This document shows, one piece after another, positions 37,708 through 52,600 of a stretch of 64,000 nucleotides of DNA; position 1 is the stretch's first letter; each line of letters opens with the position of its first letter. The stretch lies in the NCBI GenBank assembly GCA_013400975.1, contig WBMZ01012776.1:1-64000 (forward strand), in the 5' to 3' direction. The notes beneath the pieces are model-generated. The model was not told where the DNA came from. It did no database searches and saw nothing but the letters and a program-made list of their open reading frames with translations. The position numbers and the translations under genes were made by a program. Origin of the DNA: Atrichornis clamosus. Lineage: Eukaryota; Chordata; Aves; Passeriformes; Menuridae.

Positions 37708-40700
37708 GTAAGAGAATTTTTCACTGGAATATTACCACTTAACCAGTTTCTTAAAATTAAGGTATCATACCTAATGTACTTTCTGACACAACTTTTAGGA
37801 TGGTGCAGAGCTGTATTTTTGGTGCCAAATACAATTCTGTCTAAATTGTAAATTGCTAATACAGGGGCAAAAAAAAAAAAAAGAAGACAGGTTACACCTC
37901 ATAGTTGTAAAATCCCATTTTACAAGGAATGTGTTCAGGAGGGTGTGGTGCTATTAGAAAAATCAATATTTAAATATTATTTATACTTCATTTACATAAC
38001 AGTATTTTGCAAAATTACTACTAAAATTACTTGAAAGAGAAGAGGAGAAAATACAGAGCTCAGGTACAATGCTCTTACGCTAAGCAACTGTATGCTATCC
38101 CAATGGGAATGAGCCCTTATTTCAGGACATAACATATTTTGTTCAACCTAATTTTAGTACAGTTCTGTAGTTTCTAGAAAGGGGAGAACATAATTGAAGG
38201 TGAGACTACTGCTTGAGCTGCTAATTAGACTCAGACTGATTAATAGCAAGGGCAGGGATGAATCTCTCATCTAGTCTGTAGGCTGCTGTTCAAATCTCAT
38301 GACTGGAAACTACATTCTGTAATTGTATTTTAGAGATTCAGAAGTGCTCTGGTAGGTTAAGTACTGGGTTTTTTTAACCAAGTGTGGCAATCTAACTAGT
38401 TGTAGAGGTAGCCTGGCTGTGAATGACTACACTACAATGCACTGTAATTTGGAAAGTACACACCCAGCTATACCCAGTAAAGCCTGTTCGGTTTTTTTTT
38501 TTTTTACCCACTCAATCTAAGATTATAAAACAGTCAAAAATACTCCTTTTAATTATATACAGGTGGTGAAGTGTGATAAAATCTGTGTTTGTATTCCTTT
38601 ATGGGACGAGTCCCTCAAAGAAAGTGGATATAGGCTATTCTCCCACTTGAGCCTTGCTAATGTCAGGCACTTGCTCAGCGAATTAGGTACCAACCTGTAG
38701 GTTGCCAGTTTCTTGGAGAACTCATCACCCTTCTAAATACCAACTTAGAGCTTTCCTGTCTGTAATTATGGCCTTAGAAGAACTGAGATGGATACAGATA
38801 TATAGTTTTCCTTTAGGTTATTAATCCAGATTAGGTTTATGATACTGTCACTAGAAATAAATGTATGCATAGCTGGGTTATAGGACTAACTTCTTCCCTT
38901 CATTAAAAAATAAAAAAATTAACAAAATTAGATGTACTTTCAGAAGAAAGAGAAGTCATTTGCTGTTGAAAATAAAAACATTTACTCCCCAGGCTTTTCT
39001 TTAAAGCTAAACCTGTCATTCCTAAACTCATTCATTGTGTGTTGAAATTACGGCAGTCATAATATTTTCTAAATTTTTCCTGTTGGAAAAATGCTGCTTA
39101 AATTAAAAGCTGCTTAAACTAAAAGCCTTCAACATTTCAAACTTGTGCTGTGATCTGATAAGACTGGAACTTCAGTGCTGCACAGGAGAAGAATTTTTTT
39201 TTTCTCAGTTCCCTTCCCCAGTCCCTAGCTCACTGCTCCTAGCACATGCTGCCCTTCATCTTGCCTCTGCAGTGTTTTGGTGCTACAAAGCAGGCTTTCA
39301 TGCATTAAACTATATCAGGTTAACTTACCCATCCCTTACTAAGGGAATTTTTAAACACATTTCTTTGCTCCTTGGTATACCTTGTACTGATGCAAATCTG
39401 AGGATAGGATTATGGGGTGGGATATGGGGCAAAGTAGGAGTGATTTGGTATTGCTACTAAAGTCCCCCAGTGTTACGTGACCACACCTTTCAGGTAAAAC
39501 CGTATCTACCTGTGCTTACCCCTTCTGTTTTTAATGTCTTTGAAGTCCAACTGTACATACACTTTCTGTGACCAAGTGCCAGTTTGTAAACCAAACCTAG
39601 TTATCTGTTTAAGCTAAAGCATTCCTGAACGGAATAACTATTTTTTTCCAGTGATGTCATTTGAACACTTTGGTATTAAACTTCAGCCCCCGCCCCGATA
39701 AATCATTCAGTAGCTGTACAGTTGTTTGCTGTCAGGATTTTGTCAGACTACAGACAGACTAGCTAAATCCAGAATGGAAGGGACTTCTGAAGGTCACCTA
39801 GTCCAGCCCCCTCTGCCTCTAACTGGGTCAGCACTGAGTTCAGACTAGGTTGTTCAGTCATTTGTTGAGTCTTAAAAATGTCCAAATCCTAATGAACTTG
39901 CTTCTTCCTGAGGTCCTAGCATGTATGCAGCTAATTCTTAACCTGTTACTGATAGTATTTGAATCATTGGGCCACAAGAGAAGTTGGTGTAGTTGAATCT
40001 GTTAAGTATTCTGAACAAGAGAAATGATAGTATAGCTCTATGTCAACTCTCACGTGTATGTTGATGGACAGAAGTGGTGCATCTATCCAAAATGTACTAG
40101 TATATGTATTATTCCCAGAATAATCAAGAGTTTTGAGCAGTGGATTGTGTTCACACAATGGCTGTTCAAGTGGGAAGCAGGGAACTCACTACAACCAAGA
40201 AATTAAAGAAAAAAATGCCATGTATATAACACCGGTTATAAGATCCTTGCAACTTGTCAGGAGTTGAGATTTTGGTAATTTTTTTTTTCTCTTGTAAAAC
40301 TAAAGTTTTCAGTGGTAACACACTAACCCAATAGAAAGCATTTCTTCTCAGGAAATTTCCTGATTCTCACCTGCACAGGAGACAGCAGAAGAAGAGCAGA
40401 ACTTGTATCTTAAACATTGTATTTTTGTGAGGTTATTCATGGAGCATGCTAAGCTAGAAATAACTGGGTTTGTTTATTTCAAAATCGTTGCTGAGTGCTA
40501 TTCATCAGTATTAGTGTTTATTAGCTGGAACATGAAGTTTTTGCTGAATTAGATATAGGTTCTCTAAAAGACAAGCCTGCCTTGATCCAGTGTACCATAG
40601 TGATCTGTGAAATGACAAAACCCCATTTCTGCAGCAAATCTGGAAATCTGCTCATAGTTGCAAACTAGATACCTCAAAATTATTTCTGTCACTATTTATC

Positions 40701-43700
40701 TGTTTCTTCATAAGAGAGAATGATACACTCATTCTAAAACAAAAATCTTAATTCTCTACAGGTTACTTTCCATGGTGGTGTGTGTAGATTTCTGTAATAC
40801 TGCATGGCAAGGCAGTATGTCTTTTACTATGTTTCTTTTCTGTCAGTGAAAACATTTGTTAGAATTTGAGATACAGAATAAGATGTTAGAGTTACCCTTT
40901 TTTCCTGGAAAGCATGTATAATTTTGGAGCCCTGGTAGAGGACTTTGAACCAGTTTTGAAATGAAGGCTGCTGCTGTTTTTGTTCCCAGAAAATGTGCAG
41001 AGCCTTGTAAGTCGGATGTACCATAGCCAGTGTGGAGGAGTAATAGCCTGATAACAGTTGAGGTGTGATGGTTTGAGGAGAGTAGTCATGTCTTTGCCTC
41101 ACTTGCAGAGAGGAGTGGAAGGGGACTGGAGAAGCCAAGGAGCTTTGGTGGTCCTGTTGAATATCACTCCCAAGATTTTCTACTATCAAACCTGCCTCAG
41201 CAGCTGTGTATTACCCACCTGTGCAATTGAACAGAAGCACTGTGACAGTGAGAGCCACAGGAATTTATTTGAACAGCATCAAATAGGAATATAAGTGATT
41301 CACAGTTAATCTAAAAATGTATATGCCCACCAATGCCTTTTTTTTACCTCCTATTGCTGACTACAACCTACCTGTAAATATGTAAAGGAAAGGAGCTTTA
41401 CCTGCAATTAAGACTTCTGATATGCTATAACTTCATCTCCACTTCTGCTTTAAAATTATACCATGACTTTAAATTATTCCTCACCATAAGAAACTTCACA
41501 TTGTTGTTGATGTCTTATGTGTAATTGAAACTCCAGGAGTGTGAAAGCATCAATAATACTATTCTTCTGCTTACTGTTAAAGACTAGCAGAAGTCAATGG
41601 AAACCATGTGTGTAACAAAAATGTCTCTTGCTATCTGGCAGAGGGTGGGGGCATGTTTACATTTTGAGTACCCTTTTGTCTCTGATTTAAGTCACTGGTA
41701 TCCCTTCAGCACAGTTATGGCCCTGTCTTTACTTATCATTTCCATGAATCTAATCCAGACATTACTCCCTGTTTCTCTTGAGGATATTTTCATAGCGTTT
41801 AACAAGACTAATGAAATCTTGGGTACAGGGAAGCTTGAGTGTATGATGATTTTTAGACAAGTTAGACCTTTCCCTATGAAAAGTTCGTCATACTGAAGGA
41901 CTTTTCCTGTGTTCTGCAACTATGAGAAGCATGGGAAAATTAATTCCCCATATGCTATAGAAAACATGTTTAAGGAGGTTTAGTGATACTTTGATATACT
42001 GATTTTCTTGTTAGTTCATAATTGGTAAATTCCTGCAGTTGAATTTTGGCTTGATCTTACCCTTAAATGTAAAAAATTGATAGAAGCTTCCAAAGGTAAG
42101 ACTAGAACAGGCAGTGACAGATTAAGACTCAGTTTGTTATTGAGTGTTATTGCTGTTTATTGCACAAAGAAAGGCTTCTCACATGGAAAATTGAAATCAA
42201 GTGATTTCAATCAGTTTTCATACAGCTGGAAACATATATAAACTTAGTAATTCAGGACTTTTTGGTATAGCCTTTCATGATACTAGTGAAGCAGGACCAA
42301 AACAATTTGGTTCCACTAAGCATTCCCACAATTCTTGAGTCTCTGTTCTGACAGCTAACCCAAATATAGTTACTGCAAATAATTTTTCAGCTTGTATCAT
42401 TCCTGTTGTCTACCATGTGACTCTTTAAAGTGGGATTGACATGCTGCCAAGAGGAAACAAAATATTTTAAAAGGCAAACATAACTTCCAGAGTCTCTGGA
42501 CTGAAACAGTCAGGACTTGACTCAAAATTCTGGAATAGACAGTTACTTGTAAGGGTATCCATATACTTTCTTATAAACAAACCTGGAATGCACTGGGGTC
42601 TGCAGTTTGACTTAAATTTTCATTTCAGCCAGTTTATGCTTTTCTTTTACAGAGCAGCCAACTCCTTTTATGGATCCTGGAAGCATGTTCCTTGTGCACT
42701 AACTTACCCAAGATCATTGTTTGTCCTTCTTAGTCCAGATTACTTGGTCTCTATCTTAAAACTTGCATATTCCCCTTGCATATTCCAAGGCGTAGGAAGG
42801 AGGAAACTAATACATGGGTCTCCACAGAGCATAAGGTCTGTAGTCCATAGTATGACACACAGCTTGTCTATGATCCCTCTTTGGTCATCTTCATCCAGAC
42901 AGTGCCACTGCATAGTGACTCTGTATCTCATAACCAGTTCTCTTAACTGAGGAAGAACTTAGTGTATCCAAAAGGACTTTTGGCCAGTTGATGAGTTTGT
43001 GAGTGTTCAGAAAACAGCATTAGTTGTGAGGGCCTGTGAACCTTGCTGTGACCCTTGCTCCGATTGCTTGAGTTGGACTTGGCTGGTGATGTTTCCAGTC
43101 CACTTTGCCCTCACTTCCTGCCCTTCCACCCTCAAAGGAAATGGTTTATTGGAAACTGCCTGGAGCAATATATTTACTTGTGCCAAGTACTGACCTCTAA
43201 ACCCCTGTCCCAGGTGTTGGTCATTCGGCTACAGAATGGTCAATTAATAATCTGAAGTCAGGAAGGAGCAATAAAATGATGTAATCTGAATTCAGCTTTG
43301 TCAATTTGCTTTTAGCCTTGACTACATACACTAGCAGAAAAACTTACTATGACTTTGACACCTATTTTCTATGTTACTTTTCATTAAGAAGGATCTCTTC
43401 CCATGGGATTGGTACTGCTTGTGTTTTTGCAAGCCTTACACAGGGTTCATCATAAAAATGTGTTCTGGAATACAATACTTCCTATTTAGCTTTATAAGTC
43501 AAATTGACCATGAGAAATGAGTGAAAGTGAAAGGTTTTTTGTTTGTGAGGTATTATGAGATCTGCTGCAATGAATGATTTCAAAGCAAGTTGGTTGATTT
43601 ATCTCTGGATAATTTGAATGTAATTCTCTTGAGTTTTGGAGGGATGAGGGAGAAGGGGCAGGGGGAGTTGCAAATATTTGAGTTTATGGTAATTCAGGTA

Positions 43701-46700
43701 ATCTCCTGGCTTCCAGCTTCCAGAAGAGGGCATTTCATCCTGTCAGCTTTGTTTAAGGTGCCATCGGTGACCATACTTGGGGAAATAAATTTTTCACATA
43801 TGTTCCCAGACTTTTTACAGGCAATTTTGTGACTAGCCCCATTGAAGTTTTAGTATTTTGTACCTGCAGCAAGAAGCATGATTGTACTTGCAGAGGCTGA
43901 TTCTAACAGTCAGCATATTGACGCTGTCAGAAATGTGGATGTATCCATAAGAATATTCTCCTTTAGGAGAGAGGTGTGCACTACTTCCCTGCAGGGGAAT
44001 TTCTTGGTACCTAGTCATTTACTTGCAAGGACATGCTAGTGTGTCTTCAAAGAACTCTTTACCTGTACTGGTTAGTTCTGAATTCTCTCAGGGTAGAGGC
44101 AAAGGAGGAGGGAAACAGGCATAATTGTCTTCCAGATGAAAGACTGTATTTGTTTTGCTGCAGTGAGCTTCCTCTTTCATTCAAGGAACACGTGAACTCC
44201 TGCAACAGAAAACTGAAAAGATTTCTAGATAACATGCATTTAAGAACTGCAATCTATCAAACAAATTTCACTGCCTAACATGAAGGGTGTTTGGTATGGA
44301 GAGCAGAACAACTTTCTTTTGCCTCAGCTTACCTTGCAGCACGTTGATTTGGCTTCTTGTGCCCAGTATTGCTAAACAGACAGAACTTTACAATAGCTGT
44401 CTTAAAGCTTGTGGTCAACGTTGGATTGCTTAAATCAGGATGCAGCTTATGACAGTCTCCTGGCAAAACTGGAGTGGGCAAGCTTTGCCACCAGTGTGCT
44501 TGGGAAGTTGTTGCAAAACTAACTGCTGTCCAAACACTGGCTTTGCCTGGGTTGTAGGAGGTGACAGCATGACTCTGCAGACATAGTCTCTCACCAGGCT
44601 GCTCTAGTTCAGTATACAAAAGGAAAAACCTAAAATTAACTAAATCCAGGAGGTGTCATTATGGGCAGACAGGAGGTGAGAGAGTGGGTGCAAGCTCAGA
44701 CTTGAGGCCAGGGAAGAGAAGGGCTGTTTCTAGGTGCTGGAGAGGTCACAATGCAAGGGTTTGAGCCAGAGGGAAGATGGGAAAGGGAGGAATTTCTGAC
44801 TGTGGAAGTTTTTTAAGTGGGAGGAAATCTGCCACATTTCAAAACTGGGCCAGATAGGAAGGGGGAAAAATGAAATAGAACAACAGGCATACATGAGAGA
44901 CCACTCTTCTGTCTCTTCCCCTAATTGAAAAGACCCCAATCACTCTTCTGATTTTAGGCTCATTTGAGGGAACAAAAAGGGTTGTTTTGGTTGTTGATAA
45001 CTGCTCATACATGCTCTGTAGTAGTGATGATCTGTTCTCCAGTTTTAGTCCAAGAATGTTTAGCTGCAAGAGGAAGAACACATGAACACCTACCCACATG
45101 GCTGCTGACACACCAGTTATATTTTTGGCACTAGCTTACTGCTTGTTCCTTGCTACCTGTCTAAGGATTATAGGGGAATGGGAAGAATGCTGTGAAAGTG
45201 TGTATCAATGGAGAATTTGGTCTTGTGTTAATACATAAACTGTTCTCTGACCCGGTGTTATCCTCTAAACAAGTATAAATATTTCAAGACACACAAGTAG
45301 CTTGACATTCCCTGTTTGTGTCCATGTTTATGTTGAACTGTTGAGCTTTCATAGCAATATAATATAACTGTGTCCTGCCTTTTTGGTAATTTTGGTAGTA
45401 ATTTGAGTCTTTAAAAGGGACAGATAATTAGAAAGACATGACCTGTAGAATTATGAAACATACCGTAACCACTCTGTTCCTTGAAGGAACACTAATACAG
45501 GTATAACATAATAGAGAGTATAGTTAATATTGCTGAATGGCTGATCAGGCAAACTGGGGAGCTTGCAGCCATCAGAACACTGTTATATTGCTACTGCTTT
45601 ACAGTGTTTGAACTGGCAACCATAAGCACTCCTCCTGCTATGTTAAGATCAGTCTGATGGAAACAATACCCAAGTCCAATTTGTCTTTCCATTATGTACT
45701 TGGTCTTTTCAATAGATATCCAAAAATAGCTTGCTTCCTTGACTGTTTACTCCCTGTGCTTTATAAAGACCTTGTACTATAGGCTTAGACTGGGCTTTTT
45801 CATTATGCTTAAAATTATTCTTCATAAGCCTAGAAATTTAGCACTTTTAAAACAGAGCCCTTTGGATTTTTAAATTCACAAGAAAAATAAGAAATGAAGA
45901 AGGCAAAAATCCAAAATTCAACATTTTCAAGAGATCAGGCAGTGAAAGGCCAAACCAACTATTACTGTTAGCTTTAGGGTTAAACAAAAGCAGCAACAGC
46001 AAAAAGCATCCTTCAAAAAAACTCCTTTTGCACTTAGTGTGCCCAAAGTTTATGTTTGGCAAAGGCTTCCAAGCATTCATTTCCAGGTGTCATGTAGCTC
46101 TGTGAATGCCAGTTGCTCAGTGCTTGGTTCTAGATGTTAAATGTGTTGATGTGGTTTGAAATAGTGGACATGAAATTTCAGAATTTGTGAATAAATACTT
46201 GACTTGACAATCTCGACGGTGGCAACGTTCTGTCAATTTGAGGTTTGTTACACTCCAGTGCTGTTTAAAGGAAGTCTTAACTTTTTCTTCACAATAACCA
46301 CCAATGAGGGATTGATATGAAAGGATGATTATTTCAGTAAGGATATGAAAGCTGACTTCAGAGCTTCTTGAAGAATGAGCTTTGTTCTTTGCTTATTTCC
46401 ATTCCAATACAAGAGATAGTTTAACATAGTTCCAGTAACATGGTTGTTGCATAGAGATTTTTTTCTAAAGAATTGCCAACTCATTAGTTCAGTGTAGAGG
46501 AATGTGGTATTTCTGGTATCCCACTTCAGTGACTAGATTAAATAACTGATGAAAGTCTGTTGCTTTGATGCTATTGCTTGTTGTTGTTATAATAATGGTT
46601 GACTAAATATCCTGCTTTTATGCTCATTTCCAATACCTTTGTTTGTATACCATATCTTCCTGCTTCTGTGTTCAAAACCTTTGTATTTAATTCTGTGTAA

Positions 46701-49444
46701 CTTCTTTCTTAGGGAATGGTACTTAGAAAATTACCTTTAAAACCATTTATTGAAGTAATACCTAGAGTAGTTGCTTAATGATCTTGTGTCATGACTTAAA
46801 AGAAAGTCCCCCTCAAGCTGGGCTTTTGAAAAATGTATTTGAGTGCTTGAATAATTACTGTAATAGAAGCATTATAGGAAAGTACCAAGCAACAGAACTA
46901 TGAGAAAATGTAATCTGTTTGACTTGCTTGTGAAACTGAACATCCTAGAACTTGCTGTGCTCACTGAATGGGTTTGAGTTCAGAGCACTGCCACACTCCT
47001 GCCTCTGCAGAGAAGTTGGGCTTTCTGCAAATCATGTATAGGGAACATGCTGTACTACACGAGATTGAGATTTTCATGTGCTTACTCTAACCTCTATTGA
47101 GTGAAAATAACTGTGAAGAAAACAGGATTTTGTTCCTGTGTGTTTTGGACCGGATGAACGAGTCAGCACAATAGCAAACAAACATGTTACCCTCATCTTT
47201 AAATAATCACATGCAGATGATAAAATGCATTTGTTCCTTTAGCTGCCATTTGTAATGTAGAACTTTGGCTCACTAAGTCATATAAACAACACACAGTGTT
47301 TGTACAGCAGTGCTTTTTTTCTGTTTGTTTCTTGGGGGAGTTGTTTGGGTTTTGTACCTTGTTTTGCTGAGAGGCTATTTAGAAAGGAATTTCTGGCTAC
47401 TCTGGATTAATTATTTTCCTAGTATGTTGGCCATTTAATGAAACAAGATTTGAGAAAACAATGCAGAAAAATTTATAAAGCTGTCAGGTTTGTTGTATGA
47501 AGTTCAGATGTGACAGATGGTCAAACACATAAAAATTTCTGTTACATTATCTGAACTGCTGTGTTTCAGAGGTGTTTTTAATAAGCGTGAACTTGTGGTT
47601 TATGGTGTTCTCGTAGCACAACAGAACCTTGTATGCTCTTTAGTGAGTTCCATATATTCACTTGTCCCTTGCAGTAACTTACAAAAAATTCTAAAATATG
47701 GCTGATAATTCTGTCTCAGAGGTTTAATACCAGGCTACAGTAAAGCCGTATACTGAATCACAGTTCTGCATAGTAATGTCAAACAAGTAATAAAAATGCA
47801 TCTCTGAAGAGCGATCTGGTGCAAAGTGTGTTTCATTACTCGTTAAAGCTTGTTTGTTATATACTGTGACCAGTATTATATAATATGTTGATGCAGGCTT
47901 AGTATATGTTGTAAGTGGAGTTTCTCTTTTGTCACTGAATTGATCTGAACTGAGAGAAATAGCTGGCCATATCTTCTTTACCAGTGCTGTTCCTGTTTTT
48001 GGATACTTGATACAGGATGTTTTGAGACAAAGTTATCTAATCCTGTCACACCACCTACTGTTGAAAGGCAGACATTGGGAATCTTTTTCTTGCCTGAAAT
48101 TTAGTGTGATCAATGTCGTGCTTTCTTGGTTTTGGTGCAAATTGAAGGTTTCTTTGTTTTTAGTATTTAAGAGTAGACATCCTGTAGTAACACTGATGTT
48201 GCTTAAGCTGGAATTACTATCTAATTTTGTCATATTTCAGCAGTCTTTTAACTTCATCAAAGTTGAAATGTGGTTAATAGTGACAAGAATAAAGGGAAAG
48301 ATATTTCCTTTAAAGAGAAATTTGATTGTTCCAAGTCGAATCTGAAACTCTGTAGTTGTGTCTTTCCCAGTAAAATAAACTGTTAGACTTGAAAATGGCA
48401 GTGACATCAGAAATTAAGACATTTTAGATAGTTTTTGCTGGAATAAATAGCAAAACATTTAAAAAAAAATATAAGCCTGTCTTCCGTATCTCCATTTTTA
48501 TACAAAAATGAAAACCTCTTAGCCATATTCAGAAGAGTTTATTAATATCTTGATGTTGGAGCTGACAGGAGTTAACTCAGAACTGGTGGGAGTCTGTATG
48601 AATATAACTTCCTTTGGGCCATTGAAATTTTAGTCTGGGTGCACACTTTGCAGAAATAAACTAAAAGCTTAATTTGACTGGATTCAAATTTTCTTGTGGA
48701 AAGTGTGTTTACTTTGTTAGTAGTGCAAGAGTGAGCTCCTGTCTGAAGATGGCACACCTGTCTCCTGTATAGGTTCTTTTCCTATTTGATTAGCTTAGCT
48801 GTTGGTTATTTGTACTCAACAAGCTTAGATGAAAACAGGAATTATTAAAAAGTGTGTCTGCACCAGTTGGCCATTAAGAACTTGATTCTGGTAGTGCTGT
48901 TTCACCAGTTCTGCAGAAGTAGTCAGTTTTCATTATATTATATGAGTGCAAAGCGATGATACTCTCATGCTATCTTATTCCTTGAAAGGATATTATCTTT
49001 TAAGAGGGTTCTGTCAAAGGGAAGTGGGGTTGGGAATCTCTATTTTGCAGGGAAACAAACAAACGAATCCTTTCTTGGACTGTCTTTGAAATGGACATAT
49101 TTTTATGGGATTGCCTGTACAGCAAACCATAATACATAGAGGTACGAGAATGCAAGAAAGACTTTTTTTGTGTGTGTGCAGATGTCTGCCTTGAAGGCCA
49201 ATCTGTAAAGCTCTTGACTTTTTTCTGAGGAAAAATGTGATGCTTTAAATCCTTGGAACTGTTTTTCTGCATTTACGGCATTTTTTGCTATGTCAGTATG
49301 AAGTAGATTAAGCAATTTTATATGGATTTTTACTGTGTAAATATTTTTATTTGTAGGCATATGTGTAAAAGAAGACATTTTTAAAGTTTCTTTCCTACTC
49401 CTTTTGTTCTTCTTTCTCCTTCCTCTTTCCCCCCTAATTGGCAG
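37708..49444 (+). other. MTUS1 intron 3: no gene seen, one CR1 fragment
   Basis: An 11.7 kb intron bounded by GTAAGA and GGCAG. It contains a poly-A run at 37869-37882, a poly-T run at 38492-38505 and a degraded CR1 fragment at 39768-39893. The open frames present, including the 120-codon one at 40827-41189 on the - strand, show no recognisable domain. Confidence 0.6.
39768..39893 (-). mobile_element. CR1 LINE fragment, degraded, antisense to MTUS1
   Basis: The words AGAATGGAAGGGACTTCTGA, AGGTCACCTAGTCCAGCCCC, CAGACTAGGTTGTTCAG and TGAGTCTTAAAAATGTCCAA match the reverse complement of a CR1 3' region. The terminal ATTCTATG repeats are missing and divergence is higher than in the copy at 14836-15238, so it is an older, truncated insertion. 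Confidence 0.8.
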
Positions 49445-49621
49445 GTATAGTATCTTTGCCAGGAGAGAAGCATGCCTCAGTGAAGAATTTGCCAGCCTCA
49501 TGGACTAGCTCTGGTAAATCCCTTGCCAAATCCAAAATGCCTGTCAAAAGATCAGTTCTTGAGAGAACACCTAGCCTCTCATCAGTCAGCAGCACTCAGA
49601 GTGAGCAAAGTCTTTTCAGCA
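49445..49621 (+). CDS. MTUS1: MTUS1 coding exon 4
   Basis: This 177-base exon lies between a strong acceptor (long pyrimidine tract ending GGCAG at 49444) and a GTAAGT donor at 49622. It is phase 1 at both ends and encodes 59 residues without changing frame. The product is basic and Ser-rich: KNLPASWTSSGKSLAKSK, then RSVLERTPSLSSVSSTQSEQ. This corresponds to the mammalian stretch with SSWVNLPRPLPKSK and RRTGSTPSIASTHSEL. The Arg/Lys-rich stretch followed by Ser/Thr-Pro sites is typical of microtubule-binding, phosphorylation-regulated regions, though that role is inferred. Because the exon is symmetric it can be skipped without frameshift. Confidence 0.92.
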
Positions 49622-52600
49622 GTAAGTATTGGTGAGGGTTATGGGTTTTAACTGGTTGATAGCCAACATCAACTGCTTGTTGGAAAAAATCCTCTTGGAA
49701 GGGAGTCCTTCCTGTCTCACAAAGGCCTGTGTTAATTCCAGTTGTACTACTTATTCTAGGTCTTAGTCTTTTTGCCTCTTAACTTAGAGCTTTTCTTCTT
49801 GAGACATGCTGCCTGAAGGAGCTTTGAGCCCTGGGTTTTGGGTTGATGAGTATAGATTTTAGTACAGCTTCTCTTCCATCCCAAAATATTACATAACCAG
49901 CACGTCTTCTTGAGCAAGAGTTTTTCTAGTGTTTACATGTAGTGTAATAAATCTGAAGAGAATGATTTACTTGTCATAATATTTGGAACAGCATGTTACA
50001 GGTTTTTTGATACTAAATGTTCTCTTGAACAAGATTATATCTGCTTTGAGTTTTAAGACAAAATGTGTAGATGAAATTAAAGGCAGATAAGCAATACTTG
50101 TTTTAGCAGGTAAATCTTTGCATGGGTAGAGTTCTGTAATTTCTAAGGTATCTGTAAGGATTGGTGTATGACCTAACCAAATCCATCTTGATTACTAGGG
50201 AGAAAAATAACAGGACTCACTTTGTTTGGAAGCTCTACAGCAATTCTTAGGAGTTCGGAGGGAAAAAATATGAAGGAAATAATGTACAACTGACTGTCAG
50301 ATGTATTAGTATTCTCAGCTGTGTGTATTCAAATAAGTACATTCAAATATTCTGTTACTGTCATATCATCTGTTATATCTTGAAGTCTGGGCAAAGGCCA
50401 TTTCTGTGTGCCAGATGTCACTTAAATCTGTCTTCGATGGACTGAAAAAGAGAACTGTGATTTAACATACGTCTGTAGTTTATGTATGCGCATATGTATA
50501 CATACGTAACTACATTTTCTCATGTTCTTTTTTTTCGGTAGTGCCTTCATTAAACTAAAACCTAACATATTCTCAAAGGAGTAAGAGTATGTGTAATAAA
50601 ATATGCATATGCGTGTTGCTCTGTAATGAGATCGGTTCTGATACTGTGACAGCCATGTTGACTTTTGCTGTTCAGGTTTAGGACTGTATCTGGCATTGCT
50701 AAGCAGCTTTGTCCTCTCTTCGTTTCGCTCCCTCATGTAACAAAGGAAAGGGTCATCGCTTCATAACAAAGGAGTGTATTCAGATTAAGTATCCAAACAG
50801 ATGACTCCTTATTTAGCCTGATTTGCTAGCTGCTGTAATCTGTTTTGTCCACTGCCTTCAAGCCTACAATTTTTTCCACTCCGATTCACGAAGACCAAGC
50901 AAGAGCAATATGAGAGGTTGAACATGGCTGCAGTCTCGTAGACTTTAAGCTTAGATCTTTTTTAAATGACTATACCAGGAGGACTCCGCAGTTGCACAGA
51001 AACTAATTTTTCTCCTGTTATTTTCATCAATTCTACACTAACACCACCGACTGACTCAGGAAGCCACTATGATATTACCTTACTGACATTGCTGGTAGTG
51101 GGGTCTTACAGCTTTTGTATTGTTCCTTTGTTAGCCACGTTTACTGGGAAAAGAAGTAGGTTGTATTCCTTTTTATTTCTATTTTAAAGCATGTATTTTG
51201 TTTTGTGGAGGTTGGTAAATAATATGCAGTGTTGTGATTTGCTGATTTTCTGTGAGATTATTTTTCTTTGGATAATTTTTTACACTTGGTGAGAATGATT
51301 TAGGTCTAATAGTAAGATTTGTGAGTATAATGACTTTAGATTATATGTAATTCATATGTTAGTGAAATTTTTATGACTTTGAATCAAATTGGGAAGAACT
51401 AAGGAATTTACTTTGTACTGTAATATCAAGTACAGTGCTGTTCTTGTTTTTTATTCTTTCATTTAGTCTGCTATGTAGTAATGTCAGGGAAAAAATCTGT
51501 AAAACTAAAATGTTTTTGTTAGATTGTTGGGACACACAAAGATCAGAATGGGTTGTGTGTGTGTCATGAAATTTATGACAAACTCTTGTGGTCCTGTCAA
51601 CAATATTAAATTGACAAAGTCGCTTGGCTTGTTTTGCTTAAGGAGTTTGCCTTGTGTTAGCAGAGAAAAAAAAATGACAAGAGAGCATTTCTCCTGCTGT
51701 GTCAGCTCAGCCCTTTGTTATGGGATGTCGTTGGACTGGTAATTCCATGTGGCAGCATTAGGGGTTTTTTTTGTCTAATGAGCACTTGAACTTTATGATT
51801 CTTTTCTCTAAAATGACTTCCTATTCAAGTAATTTAGAAGCTGAGGTTTCATGAGGTTTAAAAGGCTGTTGTTAGTAAAGTGTATTTTGCATGCAGGTGG
51901 TCAGTTTGAACATTGAAAAACAGATTTTTGTAACCAATATTCTCAGTTTTAGTGCTGAGCTGGATATACTATCCTTTGAACATACTGAAACATTTAAACG
52001 CTGAGGTTAAGAACAAGAATCCAAATTTTAATTGCATTTGAATGATTACCTATAAAGGAAATAGTGTTTCAGATGTTAAAAAGCTGATCCTAGCAGTTGG
52101 AGCTGCATTTTTGTGCAGAAAATACTTCACTAAAATTCTTTTAGTGAGTTTTTAAACTCTTCAGATCTTTACAGGGCTGAGATCACTTCATACCTGTATG
52201 TCTTTATTTAGGATTGCAGTAGCTGTTCCAAATTCTATGAATAAACAGCTTTGAATCATAAAGTGATCAAACTTTGCAAATTCGTGCTTTTTTTTTTTCC
52301 CTGCACACAGCCTGGTTAGCTGACTCCAGGGCTTTTGATAGGACAAAACAGTGCCCTGACTAGTCCTGCACTAGAAGGCTGGTCTCTTACCCAAAGCTTT
52401 GCATCCACTGCTGATTTAGAAGGAAGTAGAACACCACTTTGTAGGTAGTTGTTTGCTGCTTGTAGTGAACTCTGAGCAAAAATCCTTAATTTAATGCTTT
52501 ACAAAAAAAATTAAGGACTGCTTCAAGTGTAGATTCTTTTGCAAATAGTTTGCTTTTGTGCCTTTAGAGAGGCTCTTAAAAAAAAAAAAGAGAATGGCTT

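Noticed and set aside
40827..41189. 120-codon frame on the - strand in intron 3
   Set aside because: No recognisable domain and no supporting splice or regulatory signals; the length is within chance expectation for 64 kb of six-frame translation.
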